A stretch of DNA of 64,000 nt from Streptomyces sp. GS7 (GTDB taxonomy: Bacteria; Actinomycetota; Actinomycetes; Streptomycetales; Streptomycetaceae), in NCBI RefSeq assembly GCF_009834125.1, contig NZ_CP047146.1:3403501-3467500 (forward strand), given 5' to 3'. A program made the translations under genes and the position numbers. The notes under the pieces were generated by a model. That model was given only the letters and a program-made list of their open reading frames with translations. It was not told the DNA's origin and ran no database searches. Of the stretch, positions 17,535-25,575 are shown one piece after another. The first letter of the stretch is position 1. Every line of letters starts with the position of its first letter.

Positions 17535-17691
17535 GAGAGGGATATGGACGCGGGCGGCGGAACCGCCGGCATCCGGACAGGATTCGTCATCGGGAGTCCT
17601 CTGGAGTCCTTTGCGTGATCCGGTCATCGCGCGTACGGCGCGGGCGACCGGTGAATGCGAAGCCGGACGTCGGGGCACGCGGCGACGGCCT

Positions 17692-17711
17692 CCGAGGGCG
17701 AGCGCCCTCGG
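17692..17711 (-). terminator. Hairpin downstream of the Met/His-rich membrane protein
   Basis: CCGAGGGC and GCCCTCGG form a perfect 8-bp stem around GAGC, about 110 bases past the stop of the leftward gene ending at 17819. The rest of the 17435-17818 gap holds no credible gene. Confidence 0.5.
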
Positions 17712-17818
17712 GGCAACGGCCTCTCAGGGCGAGCCGTTTCGCAGGAGCGGCCGTTGTCCACCCCTGTGTGCGCCTGTGTGCCTCCGTGCCGGTCCGGCCG
17801 GGAAGTTCGACCGTGCTG

Positions 17819-18583
17819 TCAGACGACAGCCGGCTCACGCGGCGGGCCCCGCAAGGACATCGCATGGGCGAGCAGCAACCGGCGCACCGCACACCGCGGC
17901 TCCTGCCGGGCGGGGCGCGGGGCGGACCCCGCATCGGGCAGTACGACCCGCAACACCAGCACCAGGGGCGCGAACAGCCGGGCGGAAACGCTCCGTACGA
18001 GCCGGAACGCCGCCCGCTCACCGCCCCACAGCCACCACGCACTGAGCAGGGCGACCAGCAGGTGCGCGGCGAGCATGCCGCCGGCGCTGCCGCCGTGCAT
18101 GCCCGGATGCCCCGACGCCATGCCCGCCATCCCCGGCATGCCGCCCATGGCGTCCATCGCTCCCGGGGAATGCGCCGACCCCATGGGGCCCGCCGCCCCC
18201 ATCTGACCCATCTGCGACGCCATCCGCGCCGCGTCGATGTCGGCGGCCGACAGTCCCTGCCCGCCGCAGAGCCAGGTGTTGGCCCACTCCCGTGCCAGCG
18301 AGGCCCCTCGCCCGTCGGCGGGGGCGGCAAGCGCCTGCCCGAACGAGAAGGCGCTGTGCAGCCCCGCCTGGGTGGCCACGGTCAGCAACCCGACCAGTAC
18401 CGGCCCGCGTTCCCGGCCGGCGAGGCACCATGCCCCGGCCGCTGTCGGCAGACCGGCCGCGAGCAGCATCCAACCGGGCACCGCGGTTTCCGACATCACC
18501 ACGTGCCCCAGCGCAGCCAGGAGCACACAGACCGTCGCGAACACCGCGGCGCGCAGCCCCCTCAGAACCCGCCCCGCATCCAT
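17819..18583 (-). CDS. Multi-pass membrane protein with Met/His-rich loop, probable copper handling
   Basis: A 254-aa membrane protein. About five hydrophobic helices are visible: two near the N-terminus (AAVFATVCVLLAALGHVVM and WMLLAAGLPTAAGAWCLAG), others around 75-95, 180-200 and 215-235. Between them lies a loop dense in Met, His and Gly (MDAMGGMPGMAGMASGHPGM), like extracellular copper-binding loops. It resembles DUF5134-type actinobacterial proteins, but that assignment is tentative. The start is at MDAGRVL, just before the first helix. It sits in the copper/ECF island. Confidence 0.7.
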   Translation of the reverse strand: MDAGRVLRGLRAAVFATVCVLLAALGHVVMSETAVPGWMLLAAGLPTAAGAWCLAGRERGPVLVGLLTVATQAGLHSAFSFGQALAAPADGRGASLAREWANTWLCGGQGLSAADIDAARMASQMGQMGAAGPMGSAHSPGAMDAMGGMPGMAGMASGHPGMHGGSAGGMLAAHLLVALLSAWWLWGGERAAFRLVRSVSARLFAPLVLVLRVVLPDAGSAPRPARQEPRCAVRRLLLAHAMSLRGPPREPAVV

Positions 18584-18661
18584 GACAGCCCCATCGTCGC
18601 ACCCCGCCTCCGCGCGGGTCTCCGCACCCCCGTCGCAGGCGCCGCCCGCCGGGTTCGCGCG

Positions 18662-18850
18662 GGTGCCGGCCCCGGGCGGACGTCTGCCGCTCGCCTTCAC
18701 GACCGGCGACGAGCCGCACCACCTGGACCACGCCCACGGCCGTGAACTCCCGCTCGACGTCTACCGGCTCCCGTCCGACCGGACCGCCGAGCCGCTCGAC
18801 CAGGCCGGGCTCGCCGTGAACGCCCGGGCGGCACGCGGGCCCGAGGACAC
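18662..18850 (+). other. Coding-like segment without a clear gene, possible remnant
   Basis: A plus-strand frame reads RLPLAFTTGDEPHHLDHAHG then RELPLDVYRLPSDRTAEPLD, with almost every third base G or C, as in a real gene. The frame opens at an ATG at 18582 that would overlap the divergent start of the membrane protein. It runs through a terminator-like hairpin into sequence antisense to the MarR gene. No family was recognised. It may be a small gene or a gene fragment. Confidence 0.35.
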
Positions 18851-18867
18851 GAGAAGGGCCCTCGGGC
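18839..18867 (-). terminator. Hairpin after the MarR gene
   Basis: GCCCGAGG and CCTCGGGC form an 8-bp perfect stem around a 13-base loop, 19 bases past the MarR stop. Confidence 0.6.
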
Positions 18868-18885
18868 GTATCGGCGGGGCGCCCG

Positions 18886-19410
18886 TCAGAGGTCCCCGGC
18901 CATGCCCTCCCAGCGGTCGGCCAGGGATGACAGCAGGCGCATCAGGTCGGCGCGCTGCACGGGGTCGTACGGCTCCAGCAGCCGTTCGTCCAGCCGGCGG
19001 GCCCGTTCGTGGGCGCCGTGGAGGGTCCGCTTGCCCTCCTCGGTGAGGTACAGCAGCTTGCGCCGTCCGTCCGCGGCGTCGGCGCGGCGGACTATCAGGC
19101 CCCGGCTCTCCAGCCGCCGGGCCACATCCGCCATCGTGGAGGTGTCCAGCGCCACGGCCGAGGCCATCGACCGCTGATCCCGCCCCGGCGCCGCGTCCAC
19201 GGCCGTCAGCACCGCGAACTGCGGGCCGGTGAGCGTCGGATCGACCGCGCGCACCCACACCGCGAGATACGCCTGGTAGAGCCGGCGCACCTGGTACCCG
19301 GGAGCGGCCGTCAGGGCGTGCGGAATCCCGGATTCCGGTGCGCTGGACGCCGGTCCGGCGGGCGCGGACGCGGGGGATGCGGGCACGTGGGGCGCGGTCT
19401 CGTCAGCCAT
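18886..19410 (-). CDS. MarR-family transcriptional regulator
   Basis: A 174-aa regulator. The winged helix-turn-helix spans about residues 65-125 (LTGPQFAVLTAVDAAPGRDQ, then ALDTSTMADVARRLESRGL) and the wing is RRADAADGRRKLLYLTEEG. C-terminal dimer helices end with SSLADRWEGM. An Ala/Pro-rich 35-residue N-terminal extension precedes the fold. ATG at 19410 is chosen over a TTG 12 bases upstream. The nearest upstream sequence is the decayed hydrolase on the same strand, so its target is not evident. Confidence 0.85.
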   Translation of the reverse strand: MADETAPHVPASPASAPAGPASSAPESGIPHALTAAPGYQVRRLYQAYLAVWVRAVDPTLTGPQFAVLTAVDAAPGRDQRSMASAVALDTSTMADVARRLESRGLIVRRADAADGRRKLLYLTEEGKRTLHGAHERARRLDERLLEPYDPVQRADLMRLLSSLADRWEGMAGDL

Positions 19411-19422
19411 GGGGCCACTCAA

Positions 19423-20160
19423 TCACGGTGAGCCGGGCCGGCCACCGCGGACCGGCATCGCCATGCTCACATCACCATCATTCACGCCAGCACCGCCCAG
19501 CACCGCGCCACCGGCGCGCCCCGCCGACGGCGCCCACCCGAGCATCGGGCGCGGTGCCGCCCGCGGTGCCGCCGAGGGGGTGCCCCAGAGGATCATGTGG
19601 CCCGCGTCCGGCACCGCGGTGAACGAGGCCGACGGCAGCAGCGCCCGCGCCTCCTCGGCCCCCACCGCCGTGACCGCGGGGCTGTCCGCGCCGTACGGCA
19701 GCGCGGCGGGGCCGGGGACCGGGGGCCACCGGTCGAAGAAGTCCTCCGTCGCGAAACCGCGATGGGTGGCGACGACCGCCCGCCGCTCGCGGCTGGACGG
19801 CCGGCGGGCCCGCAACTCCTGCTCCCGGCGCGGTCGGCGCGGCCACGACCCGGCCACCGCGATCCGCCCGCCCGTCGAATGCCCGAAAAGCACCGGTCGG
19901 CTCGGCGCGAGTGCCGCGCTGACCGCCTCGGTGTCCTCGGCGTACGCCGCCAGGCCGTAGCCGCCGCCCCCGCCACCCGGGCCCGGGGACTCGCCGTCCG
20001 ACAGCCCCCGGCCGCGCACGTCGACCACCAACGGCCGTACCAGGTCCGTGAGTTCGCGTGCGACGAAGTCCATGGCCACGGCCGGACCGGTGATTCCCGG
20101 CAGGACCACCAGGGCGGGGCGCGGCCCACCGGCCGCGCCCCGCCGTCCTCGGGGGTCCGT
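19423..20160 (-). pseudogene. Decayed alpha/beta hydrolase
   Basis: Recognisable alpha/beta-hydrolase pieces are VVLPGITGPAVAMDFVAREL, VVDVRGRGLSDGE, the nucleophile elbow FGHSTGGRI, the Asp region YGADSPAVTAVGAE and the His region VPDAGHMILW. The frame has no normal start: it opens straight after the ferredoxin stop, with GTG at 20109 only a few residues before VVLPG, so the first 25 or so residues are absent. After GGRIAVAG it jumps directly to WPRRPRREQELRAR, so most of the cap region (about 45 residues) seems deleted. It is probably inactive, though it could be translated by coupling from the ferredoxin. Confidence 0.55.
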
Positions 20161-20388
20161 CTACGGCCGCGGCCCGATCACCCGCCCCTCGCCGTCCCGG
20201 ACCGTGATGGCCATCGCCGGACACACCTCCGCCGCGTCCAACGCGCGCTCGTCCGCTGCGATGTCCGTACGCACCGGCCGGGAATGCGCGCCGTCCAGCA
20301 CGAACAGCTCCGGCGCGATCCCGGCGCAGGCGCCGGAGGCGATGCAGAGCTGCGGATCGATCTCCACCTGCCAGGCCACCTCGCTCAC
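20161..20388 (-). CDS. [3Fe-4S] ferredoxin, redox partner of the adjacent P450
   Basis: Small electron carrier of 75 aa. The pattern CIASGACAGIAPELF followed by EVCPAMAI gives three cluster Cys, with Ala or Gly where a fourth would sit, as in the 3Fe-4S ferredoxins that serve Streptomyces P450s. The GTG start overlaps the P450 stop (GTGA), so the two are translationally coupled. No ferredoxin reductase is nearby. Confidence 0.9.
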   Translation of the reverse strand: MSEVAWQVEIDPQLCIASGACAGIAPELFVLDGAHSRPVRTDIAADERALDAAEVCPAMAITVRDGEGRVIGPRP

Positions 20389-21575
20389 CACCCCACCGGC
20401 ATGACGCGCGGCCCGCGCACCAGCATCTCGGTCTTCCACACCACGTCCCCGGCCAGATGGAGTTCCGGGAACCGGGTGACGAGGGCCAGGATCGCCTCCT
20501 GGAGTTCCAGCCGGGCCAGCGGCGCCCCCAGGCAGTGGTGGACCCCGTGGCCGAAGCCGAGGTGCTGGTTGCCGGCCCGCGAGATGTCCAGCGTCCCCGG
20601 CGCGTCGAACCGCAGCGCGTCCCGGTTGGCCGCGCCCACCGCGACCAGGACGGGCGAGCCGGCCCGGACCAGCGTGCCGCCGACATCGATGTCTTCCTTG
20701 GCGTAACGCGGCTGGCTCGCCCCGCTGCCGAGCGGTACGAAGCGCAGTAACTCCTCCACCGCGGTCCCGATCAGCTCCGGGCGCTCCCGCAGCTGCCCGA
20801 GCTGCCCGGGGTGGTCCAGCAGCGCCAGGACGAAGTTGGGAATCTGCGTGGCGGTGGTCTCGTGCCCGGCGACCAGGATCCCCACGCACAGATCGACCAG
20901 TTCGAGTTCCGACAGCCGGTCGTCGACATCCCGCGCATCGATCAGCGCCGTCATCAGGTCGTCCTGCGGTGCGCGCCGGTGCTCCTCGATCAACCCCCGC
21001 ATATACGCGCGGAGTTCTTCCTGGTTCGCGTCGAACTCCTCGGCGGTCAGCGAGCTGGTCGACAGGGCCGCGTCGCTCCACCGCCGGAACAGCGGGCGGT
21101 CCTCCGTCGGCACCCCCAGCAGCCGGCAGATCACCGCCACCGGAATCGGCAGCGCATAGCGGTCGACCAGGTCCGCCGGCGGCCCGGCGGCCTCCAGCTC
21201 GTCGAGCAGCTCCCGGGTCAGCTCCTTGACCTGCGGCCGGAGCTTCTCGACCTGACGGACCGTGAACGCCTTCGCCACCAAGGAGCGCAGCCGGGTGTGG
21301 TCGGGCGGATCCATGCCCAGGATGCCGCTGTCCCGGCGCCCCTCGGACGCCCGCGGTTCATCGTGCAGCGCTCCGTCGGCCCTGCTGAACCGCTGGTCGC
21401 CGAGGACGAGGCGGGCCTCGGCGTACCGCGTGACGAGCCAGGCCGGCTCGCCGTATGCCATCCGGACACGCAGCAGCCCGGGGCGGTTGCGGGCCCGCTC
21501 GTACTCCGCCGAAAGGTCAAGGCTCTCAGGGGTGTTGAAGGGATAGGTGAGTGGTGCCGTATCGGCTGTGGTCAC
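20385..21575 (-). CDS. Cytochrome P450
   Basis: Soluble bacterial P450 of 396 aa, normal length. The oxygen-binding I-helix is LVAGHETTATQI, the ExxR region is EELLRFVPLG with the following PRYAKEDI, and the haem loop is FGHGVHHCLGAPLARLEL with Cys at about 348. The GTG start has GGGAGG upstream. The promoter side carries a perfect palindrome at 21590-21607 shared with a divergent TetR gene, so expression is likely repressed by that protein. The substrate is unknown; similarity is to CYP107/CYP105-type enzymes by general look only. Confidence 0.93.
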   Translation of the reverse strand: MTTADTAPLTYPFNTPESLDLSAEYERARNRPGLLRVRMAYGEPAWLVTRYAEARLVLGDQRFSRADGALHDEPRASEGRRDSGILGMDPPDHTRLRSLVAKAFTVRQVEKLRPQVKELTRELLDELEAAGPPADLVDRYALPIPVAVICRLLGVPTEDRPLFRRWSDAALSTSSLTAEEFDANQEELRAYMRGLIEEHRRAPQDDLMTALIDARDVDDRLSELELVDLCVGILVAGHETTATQIPNFVLALLDHPGQLGQLRERPELIGTAVEELLRFVPLGSGASQPRYAKEDIDVGGTLVRAGSPVLVAVGAANRDALRFDAPGTLDISRAGNQHLGFGHGVHHCLGAPLARLELQEAILALVTRFPELHLAGDVVWKTEMLVRGPRVMPVGW

Positions 21576-21589
21576 GGTGACCTCCCTTG

Positions 21590-21607
21590 TGTAAGCACCT
21601 GCTTACA
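21590..21607. promoter_or_regulatory. Perfect palindromic operator between P450 and TetR genes
   Basis: TGTAAGCACCTGCTTACA is an exact inverted repeat (8-base arms, 2-base centre) starting 15 nt upstream of the P450 start codon. It is markedly AT-rich against its surroundings, the usual form of a TetR-family operator. The divergent TetR gene is the expected binder. Confidence 0.75.
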
Positions 21608-21781
21608 TCACCGTAGGGCGGTCTCCCGCGGCGGTCAACGATCATTTGTGGCCGTCATCGTGACGGGCTGTGGGATGTTGGGGACCGCGGTCCAGCACGG
21701 ATCATGGCGGGGTCAGGTCGGACGACGGCGGCCCGGGGCGGGCGGCGGAAAGGGGAGTGGCGCGTGGCGATGGGGGAGGCG

Positions 21782-22408
21782 ATGACGGAGTCCTCGCGCG
21801 GCGGCACCGGAGGCGAGCACCGCAGGGACGCGCAGGGCACCCGGCGGCTGTTGCTCGAAGCCGCTTCGGACCTGTTCGCGGAACGGGGCTACGAGCGCGC
21901 GACGGTACGCGACATCGCGGCCCGTGCGGGAGTCAACCAGGCCCTGCTGTTCCGCTACTTCGGCTCGAAAAAGGCCCTGTTCGGCGAGGTCATGGCGCGC
22001 GGCGGCCACGAGCAGCTGCGCACCACCCCCGCGGAGCGGCTGTTCGAGGTCGCGCTGCGCGGCATGCTCGGCGAGGGCCGCGGCCCCGGCGCCGACCGCT
22101 CGCTGGAGGTCTGCCTGCGCTCGATCGGCGGCAGCGACGAGATTTCCGAGGCCCTCAAGGGCCTGGGTGACGAGTACGCCGATGTGCTGGCCACCCTCTC
22201 CAAGGCCGACAACGGCGATCTGCGCGGCGATCTGGCGGTGTCCTGGCTGCTGGGCATCGGTCTGATGCGGGTGGTGGTCGGCAAGGAGCCGCTGGCCGGC
22301 GCCGACCCGGACGTGGTCTGCCGGCTGGTGGTGGGCGCGCTGGGCTCCCTGCTGGAGGGGCTGCCGGCGGACGGTGCGGGGGAGGGGGCGGCGGGAGCGG
22401 GCGGCTGA
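21782..22408 (+). CDS. TetR-family transcriptional regulator
   Basis: A 208-aa regulator. The N-terminal helix-turn-helix (about residues 18-64) shows LLLEAASDLFAERGYERATV then RDIAARAGVNQALLFRYFGS. The C-terminal ligand domain resembles TetR_C proteins with a VSWLLGIGLMRVVVGKEPL stretch. The ATG at 21782 with GGGGGAG upstream was chosen; GTG at 21764 and ATG at 21770 are in frame and possible. It is divergent from the P450-ferredoxin pair with a perfect palindrome between, so it is their likely repressor. Confidence 0.85.
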   Translation: MTESSRGGTGGEHRRDAQGTRRLLLEAASDLFAERGYERATVRDIAARAGVNQALLFRYFGSKKALFGEVMARGGHEQLRTTPAERLFEVALRGMLGEGRGPGADRSLEVCLRSIGGSDEISEALKGLGDEYADVLATLSKADNGDLRGDLAVSWLLGIGLMRVVVGKEPLAGADPDVVCRLVVGALGSLLEGLPADGAGEGAAGAGG

Positions 22409-22589
22409 CGGCGCGCCAGATCCCGGCGCCGCACCGGCCGCGGACACTCCCGTCCCCTGTCCCAATCCGTGCCGCGTTCCAGTGATCCTCCGGCGGGTCG
22501 CCGACGCTGTTGTCCAAGTTCCGCCTTAATTGTCCCGTATGCAGAGAATGCTCTTTCTTCTGCACATACAGCCGAGAAAAGGTGGAAGA

Positions 22590-23072
22590 ATGCTTCGTTC
22601 GATTCCTCGTGGGCTCGCGGTGGCCGGCCTGACCGCGGCTGCCCTGGCGGTGCCGATGACCGGCGCCGCGACCGCGGCCCCCCACGACCACGCGCACACC
22701 GCCATGTGCCACGCGCACAGCACGCACGCCCGCTGCCACCACACCCCGGGCCGCCACCACGGCCACGGCGGCAGCAGCGGCGAGAGCCGGCGCGATCACC
22801 TCCGCCGCGACGACGACTACGGCCGCCGTGGCGACCACCGCCGCTACGACGACGATGACCACGGCAGCCGTGGTGACGACGGGGGCCGCCGCAGTGACGA
22901 CGAGGGCCGCCGTGGCGGTGACGACGAGGGCCGTGGCGACGACGAGGGCCGCGGCAACGACCGCGGCAGCGACCGCGGCCACCGCGAGGACCTCGCCCGC
23001 CCCGAAGCGGCCGAAGGCAACGGTCTCGGCCGGGACGGCCTCCTCGGCCTCGGTGTCCTCGGCGTCCTCTAG
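22590..23072 (+). CDS. Secreted low-complexity protein, His-rich then Asp/Arg/Gly repeats
   Basis: Exported protein of 160 aa with a signal peptide (LAVAGLTAAALAVPMTGAAT, cleavage after ATAA). A His-rich stretch follows (HDHAHTAMCHAHSTHARCHH), then about 80 residues of Asp/Glu-Gly-Arg repeats such as GDDEGRGDDEGRG, and a hydrophobic end GLGRDGLLGLGVLGVL. The repeats are imperfect at DNA level (about 22850-22975). The start is ATG at 22590 with AAGGTGGA upstream. The upstream 180 bases are AT-richer and probably hold the promoter. The His cluster suggests metal binding; no family was recognised. Confidence 0.7.
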   Translation: MLRSIPRGLAVAGLTAAALAVPMTGAATAAPHDHAHTAMCHAHSTHARCHHTPGRHHGHGGSSGESRRDHLRRDDDYGRRGDHRRYDDDDHGSRGDDGGRRSDDEGRRGGDDEGRGDDEGRGNDRGSDRGHREDLARPEAAEGNGLGRDGLLGLGVLGVL

Positions 23073-24388
23073 CCGTCCCGTCGCGTCGTCGCGTCTGTGG
23101 GCTCGGGTCGACGACCCGGGCCCACAGGCATGACCGGGCTCCCCGCCCCGTCGCCCGACGGCGCCTCCGCCGTCGTACGGGCCCCGCCCTCCGGCCCGGA
23201 CACCTCGCCGGGTACGGCCGCGCCCGCCGCCCCCGCGCCCCGCTCCGTCCCCGTCACCGTCTTCAGGCTGCCGAGAATGGCCAGCCCCTGGCCGACGATC
23301 CCCGAGACGATGTCGTTCACCCCGTCCGTCCCGTTCAGCACCGTCAGCCGGGACCCGGAGATCCCCTTCGCCGCCGCCTCGGCCAGCGCCGGCAGATTCT
23401 CGACCGTGCGGTTCGCGGCGATCAGCTCCTGGTTGCCGTCCCGCAGCGAAGCCGCCAGCGCGCTGTTCGCGTCCGCGCGCGCCCGGGCGACCTCCCGTTC
23501 CGTGTACGCACGGGCATCCGCCTCGAACCGCACCCGGTCCCGCTGCGCCTCGGCCAGCGTGCGCAGCCGGTACGCCTCCGCGTCCGCCGGCCGCCGTATC
23601 TCGGCCTCCAGCCGCCTGGCGGCCAGCGCCGCCTGCCGCTCCGCCAGTGCCGTCTGCTCCTCGATGACCTCGTGCGAGGCCCTGGCCTGCGCCAACGGAC
23701 CGGCCTGCGCCGCCCGCGCGTTGTACTGCTCGGTCTCCGCCAGGAACCCGGCCCGCTTGATCGCGGTGTCCCGCTCGTACTGCGCCTTCAGCGCCGCCGC
23801 CTGCTGCTCCCGCTCGGTCGCCTCCTGATCCGCCTTGGCCTGTGCGATCCGCGCGGCGCTGGCCACCGCCGCGGCATGCGGCGCGGCGAGATTGGTGATG
23901 TAGCCGGAGGTGTCGCCGATCTCCTGGATCTGCAACGCGTCGACGACGATCCCGAGCTTCTCCATCTCCGAGTGGCTGCCCTCCTTGACCTCCTGCGCGA
24001 CCCGGTCCCGCTCGCGGATGATCTGCTCGACGGTCAGCCCGCCGACGATCGAGCGCAGATGGCCGGCGAAGATCCGCCCCACCAGCTCCTCCATGCTCCG
24101 CTGCTCGTCCAGGAAGCGCCGGGCGGCATTGGCGATGGACGCCTGATCGTCACCGACCTTGAACACGGCCACCGCCCGTACGGCGAGCCGGATCCCCTGC
24201 TGGGTGACGCAGTCCTCGGAGATCTCCGACTCCCGCAACGACAGCGACAGCACGCTGGCCTTCTGCTTGACGGGCATCACCCAGCACCCATGGCCGGTGA
24301 CGATACGGAATTGCGCGTCCCCGGCCCGGCGCTTCGAACCGGAGATCAACAGCGCCTCATTGGGCGCCGGTACATGCCAGAACAACAT
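23069..24388 (-). CDS. Flotillin-like SPFH-domain protein
   Basis: Membrane-associated scaffold of 439 aa. The SPFH/band 7 domain spans about residues 1-180 (VPAPNEALLISGSK, VKQKASVLSLSLRESE). A long charged coiled coil (about 185-320) is rich in Ala-Glu-Arg heptads (AEAQRDRVRFEADARAYTER). A flotillin end (ENLPALAEAAAKGISG) and a Pro/Gly/Ala tail follow. There is no clear N-terminal membrane helix, so it probably binds the membrane by a hairpin or with a partner. An NfeD-like OB protein is encoded just upstream on the same strand, the usual flotillin partner. Confidence 0.88.
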   Translation of the reverse strand: MLFWHVPAPNEALLISGSKRRAGDAQFRIVTGHGCWVMPVKQKASVLSLSLRESEISEDCVTQQGIRLAVRAVAVFKVGDDQASIANAARRFLDEQRSMEELVGRIFAGHLRSIVGGLTVEQIIRERDRVAQEVKEGSHSEMEKLGIVVDALQIQEIGDTSGYITNLAAPHAAAVASAARIAQAKADQEATEREQQAAALKAQYERDTAIKRAGFLAETEQYNARAAQAGPLAQARASHEVIEEQTALAERQAALAARRLEAEIRRPADAEAYRLRTLAEAQRDRVRFEADARAYTEREVARARADANSALAASLRDGNQELIAANRTVENLPALAEAAAKGISGSRLTVLNGTDGVNDIVSGIVGQGLAILGSLKTVTGTERGAGAAGAAVPGEVSGPEGGARTTAEAPSGDGAGSPVMPVGPGRRPEPTDATTRRDG

Positions 24389-24479
24389 CGCAAGGCTCCT
24401 GGTCTCGTCGGACCGGCCTCGGTCGGGGCGGGTGCACGGGGCGGTGCGGAAGGGCGCGCGGATGCCGCGCGCAGGGCGG

Positions 24480-24707
24480 TCAGGCGGCGGGCAGCGGCAC
24501 GACGATCACCGACCGCGCCGAGGTCCGGTCCGTCACGATCACCTGCGTGTGCCGGGCGATGGGCCGGCCGCCGGACCAGGCCGCGAACGCCTCGCTCCCG
24601 CCCCGTACGGGCAGCAGCACCTCGCCCGGTCCGTCGCTCGGGATCGAGACGGTCACCCGACCGATCACCCCGATCGGATTGAAGTCCACCTCATCCGTCG
24701 CGCTCAC
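24480..24707 (-). CDS. NfeD-like OB-fold protein, flotillin partner
   Basis: A 75-aa protein containing little more than the C-terminal OB domain of NfeD proteins: NPIGVIGRVTVSIPSDGPGE then VLLPVRGGSEAFAAWSGG and HTQVIVTDRTSARSVIVVPL. No membrane helices are encoded, unlike most NfeD proteins. GTG at 24707 has GGAGAG five bases upstream; an ATG at 24785 would add 26 low-quality residues. It is the first gene of a two-gene unit with the flotillin 91 nt downstream. Confidence 0.7.
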   Translation of the reverse strand: MSATDEVDFNPIGVIGRVTVSIPSDGPGEVLLPVRGGSEAFAAWSGGRPIARHTQVIVTDRTSARSVIVVPLPAA

Positions 24708-24989
24708 CCGAGCTCTCCGTTCTCGCCCGAAACCGTGACCATGACGCGAACCCGTCCCCGGCGCGGAAACCGGCCGTTTCCACACTTCAACGGTACTCCG
24801 GCCGGGCCCCGCGCAGGCCCGGCCGGACGGCGTCCCGACGCTGCGCCACGGCCCTCCCGGAGCGGGCGACGATCACGACGCCGGCGGTCCCCGGCCGTGC
24901 GCCGCGGCGGCCCCCGTGATCACCGCCCGCCGTTCACCGAGCGCGCGCGGCGGCACCGTACCGCGGCCGGCGGTGCCGCCGACGCACCG

Positions 24990-25400
24990 TCAATGGTGGA
25001 CGACCGGCCGCAACGGGCCGCGCGGCGCCGAGAGTTCGATGGAGAGGGACGGACCGGGCATCGGCCGGCGGGACGGCAGGACATCCGGCGCCCGGTGTGG
25101 ACGCAGCGCCGCCAGCGCGGTTTCCGTCTCCTCCATCAGCGCGCGGTAGGAGACCAGCCGCTGCCACTCCGGATCGGCGACTCCGGGCACCGTGGCGGAC
25201 CGCTCCGCCCAGATCTTCACCAGGCCCGCGTACACGGGCGTCTGTCTCAGGACTTCCGCGTTGATCCGTACCTCCGCGTTGATCCGCGGCGGTACGGGGA
25301 CGGGACCCGGAGCCGGGAGCGGCGGGTGGTGCATCACGGGGCTGGGGACGAAGGCGGTCTGACCGTGACCGGCGACAGTGACGGACGAGGGAGCACTCAT
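24990..25400 (-). CDS. Conserved-looking protein of unknown function
   Basis: A 136-aa protein not recognised. The N-terminal 40 residues are Pro/Val-rich. A short duplication RINAEVRINAEV (encoded by a 17-base direct repeat near 25253-25290) is followed by a folded-looking centre, LVKIWAERSATVPGVADPEW and QRLVSYRALMEETETALAAL. The tail is Pro-rich. It is divergent from the gene at 25576 across a 175-base AT-richer promoter region, and the two may be functionally linked. No signal peptide or membrane helix. Confidence 0.6.
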   Translation of the reverse strand: MSAPSSVTVAGHGQTAFVPSPVMHHPPLPAPGPVPVPPRINAEVRINAEVLRQTPVYAGLVKIWAERSATVPGVADPEWQRLVSYRALMEETETALAALRPHRAPDVLPSRRPMPGPSLSIELSAPRGPLRPVVHH

Positions 25401-25575
25401 GGCCGTAGAAACGATTCACTCCATCAGATGGTCACTGCAGACACCCTGGAGCACCTTCGGATGCTTCCCCGCATAACACCCCAAAGCTCCGTCCCCTTTG
25501 CAGGGAATATCACCTCTTACAGTGATCTCTCATCGATAACCGGACCAACATCGGCTATAAAACGTTGTCGCTGAC

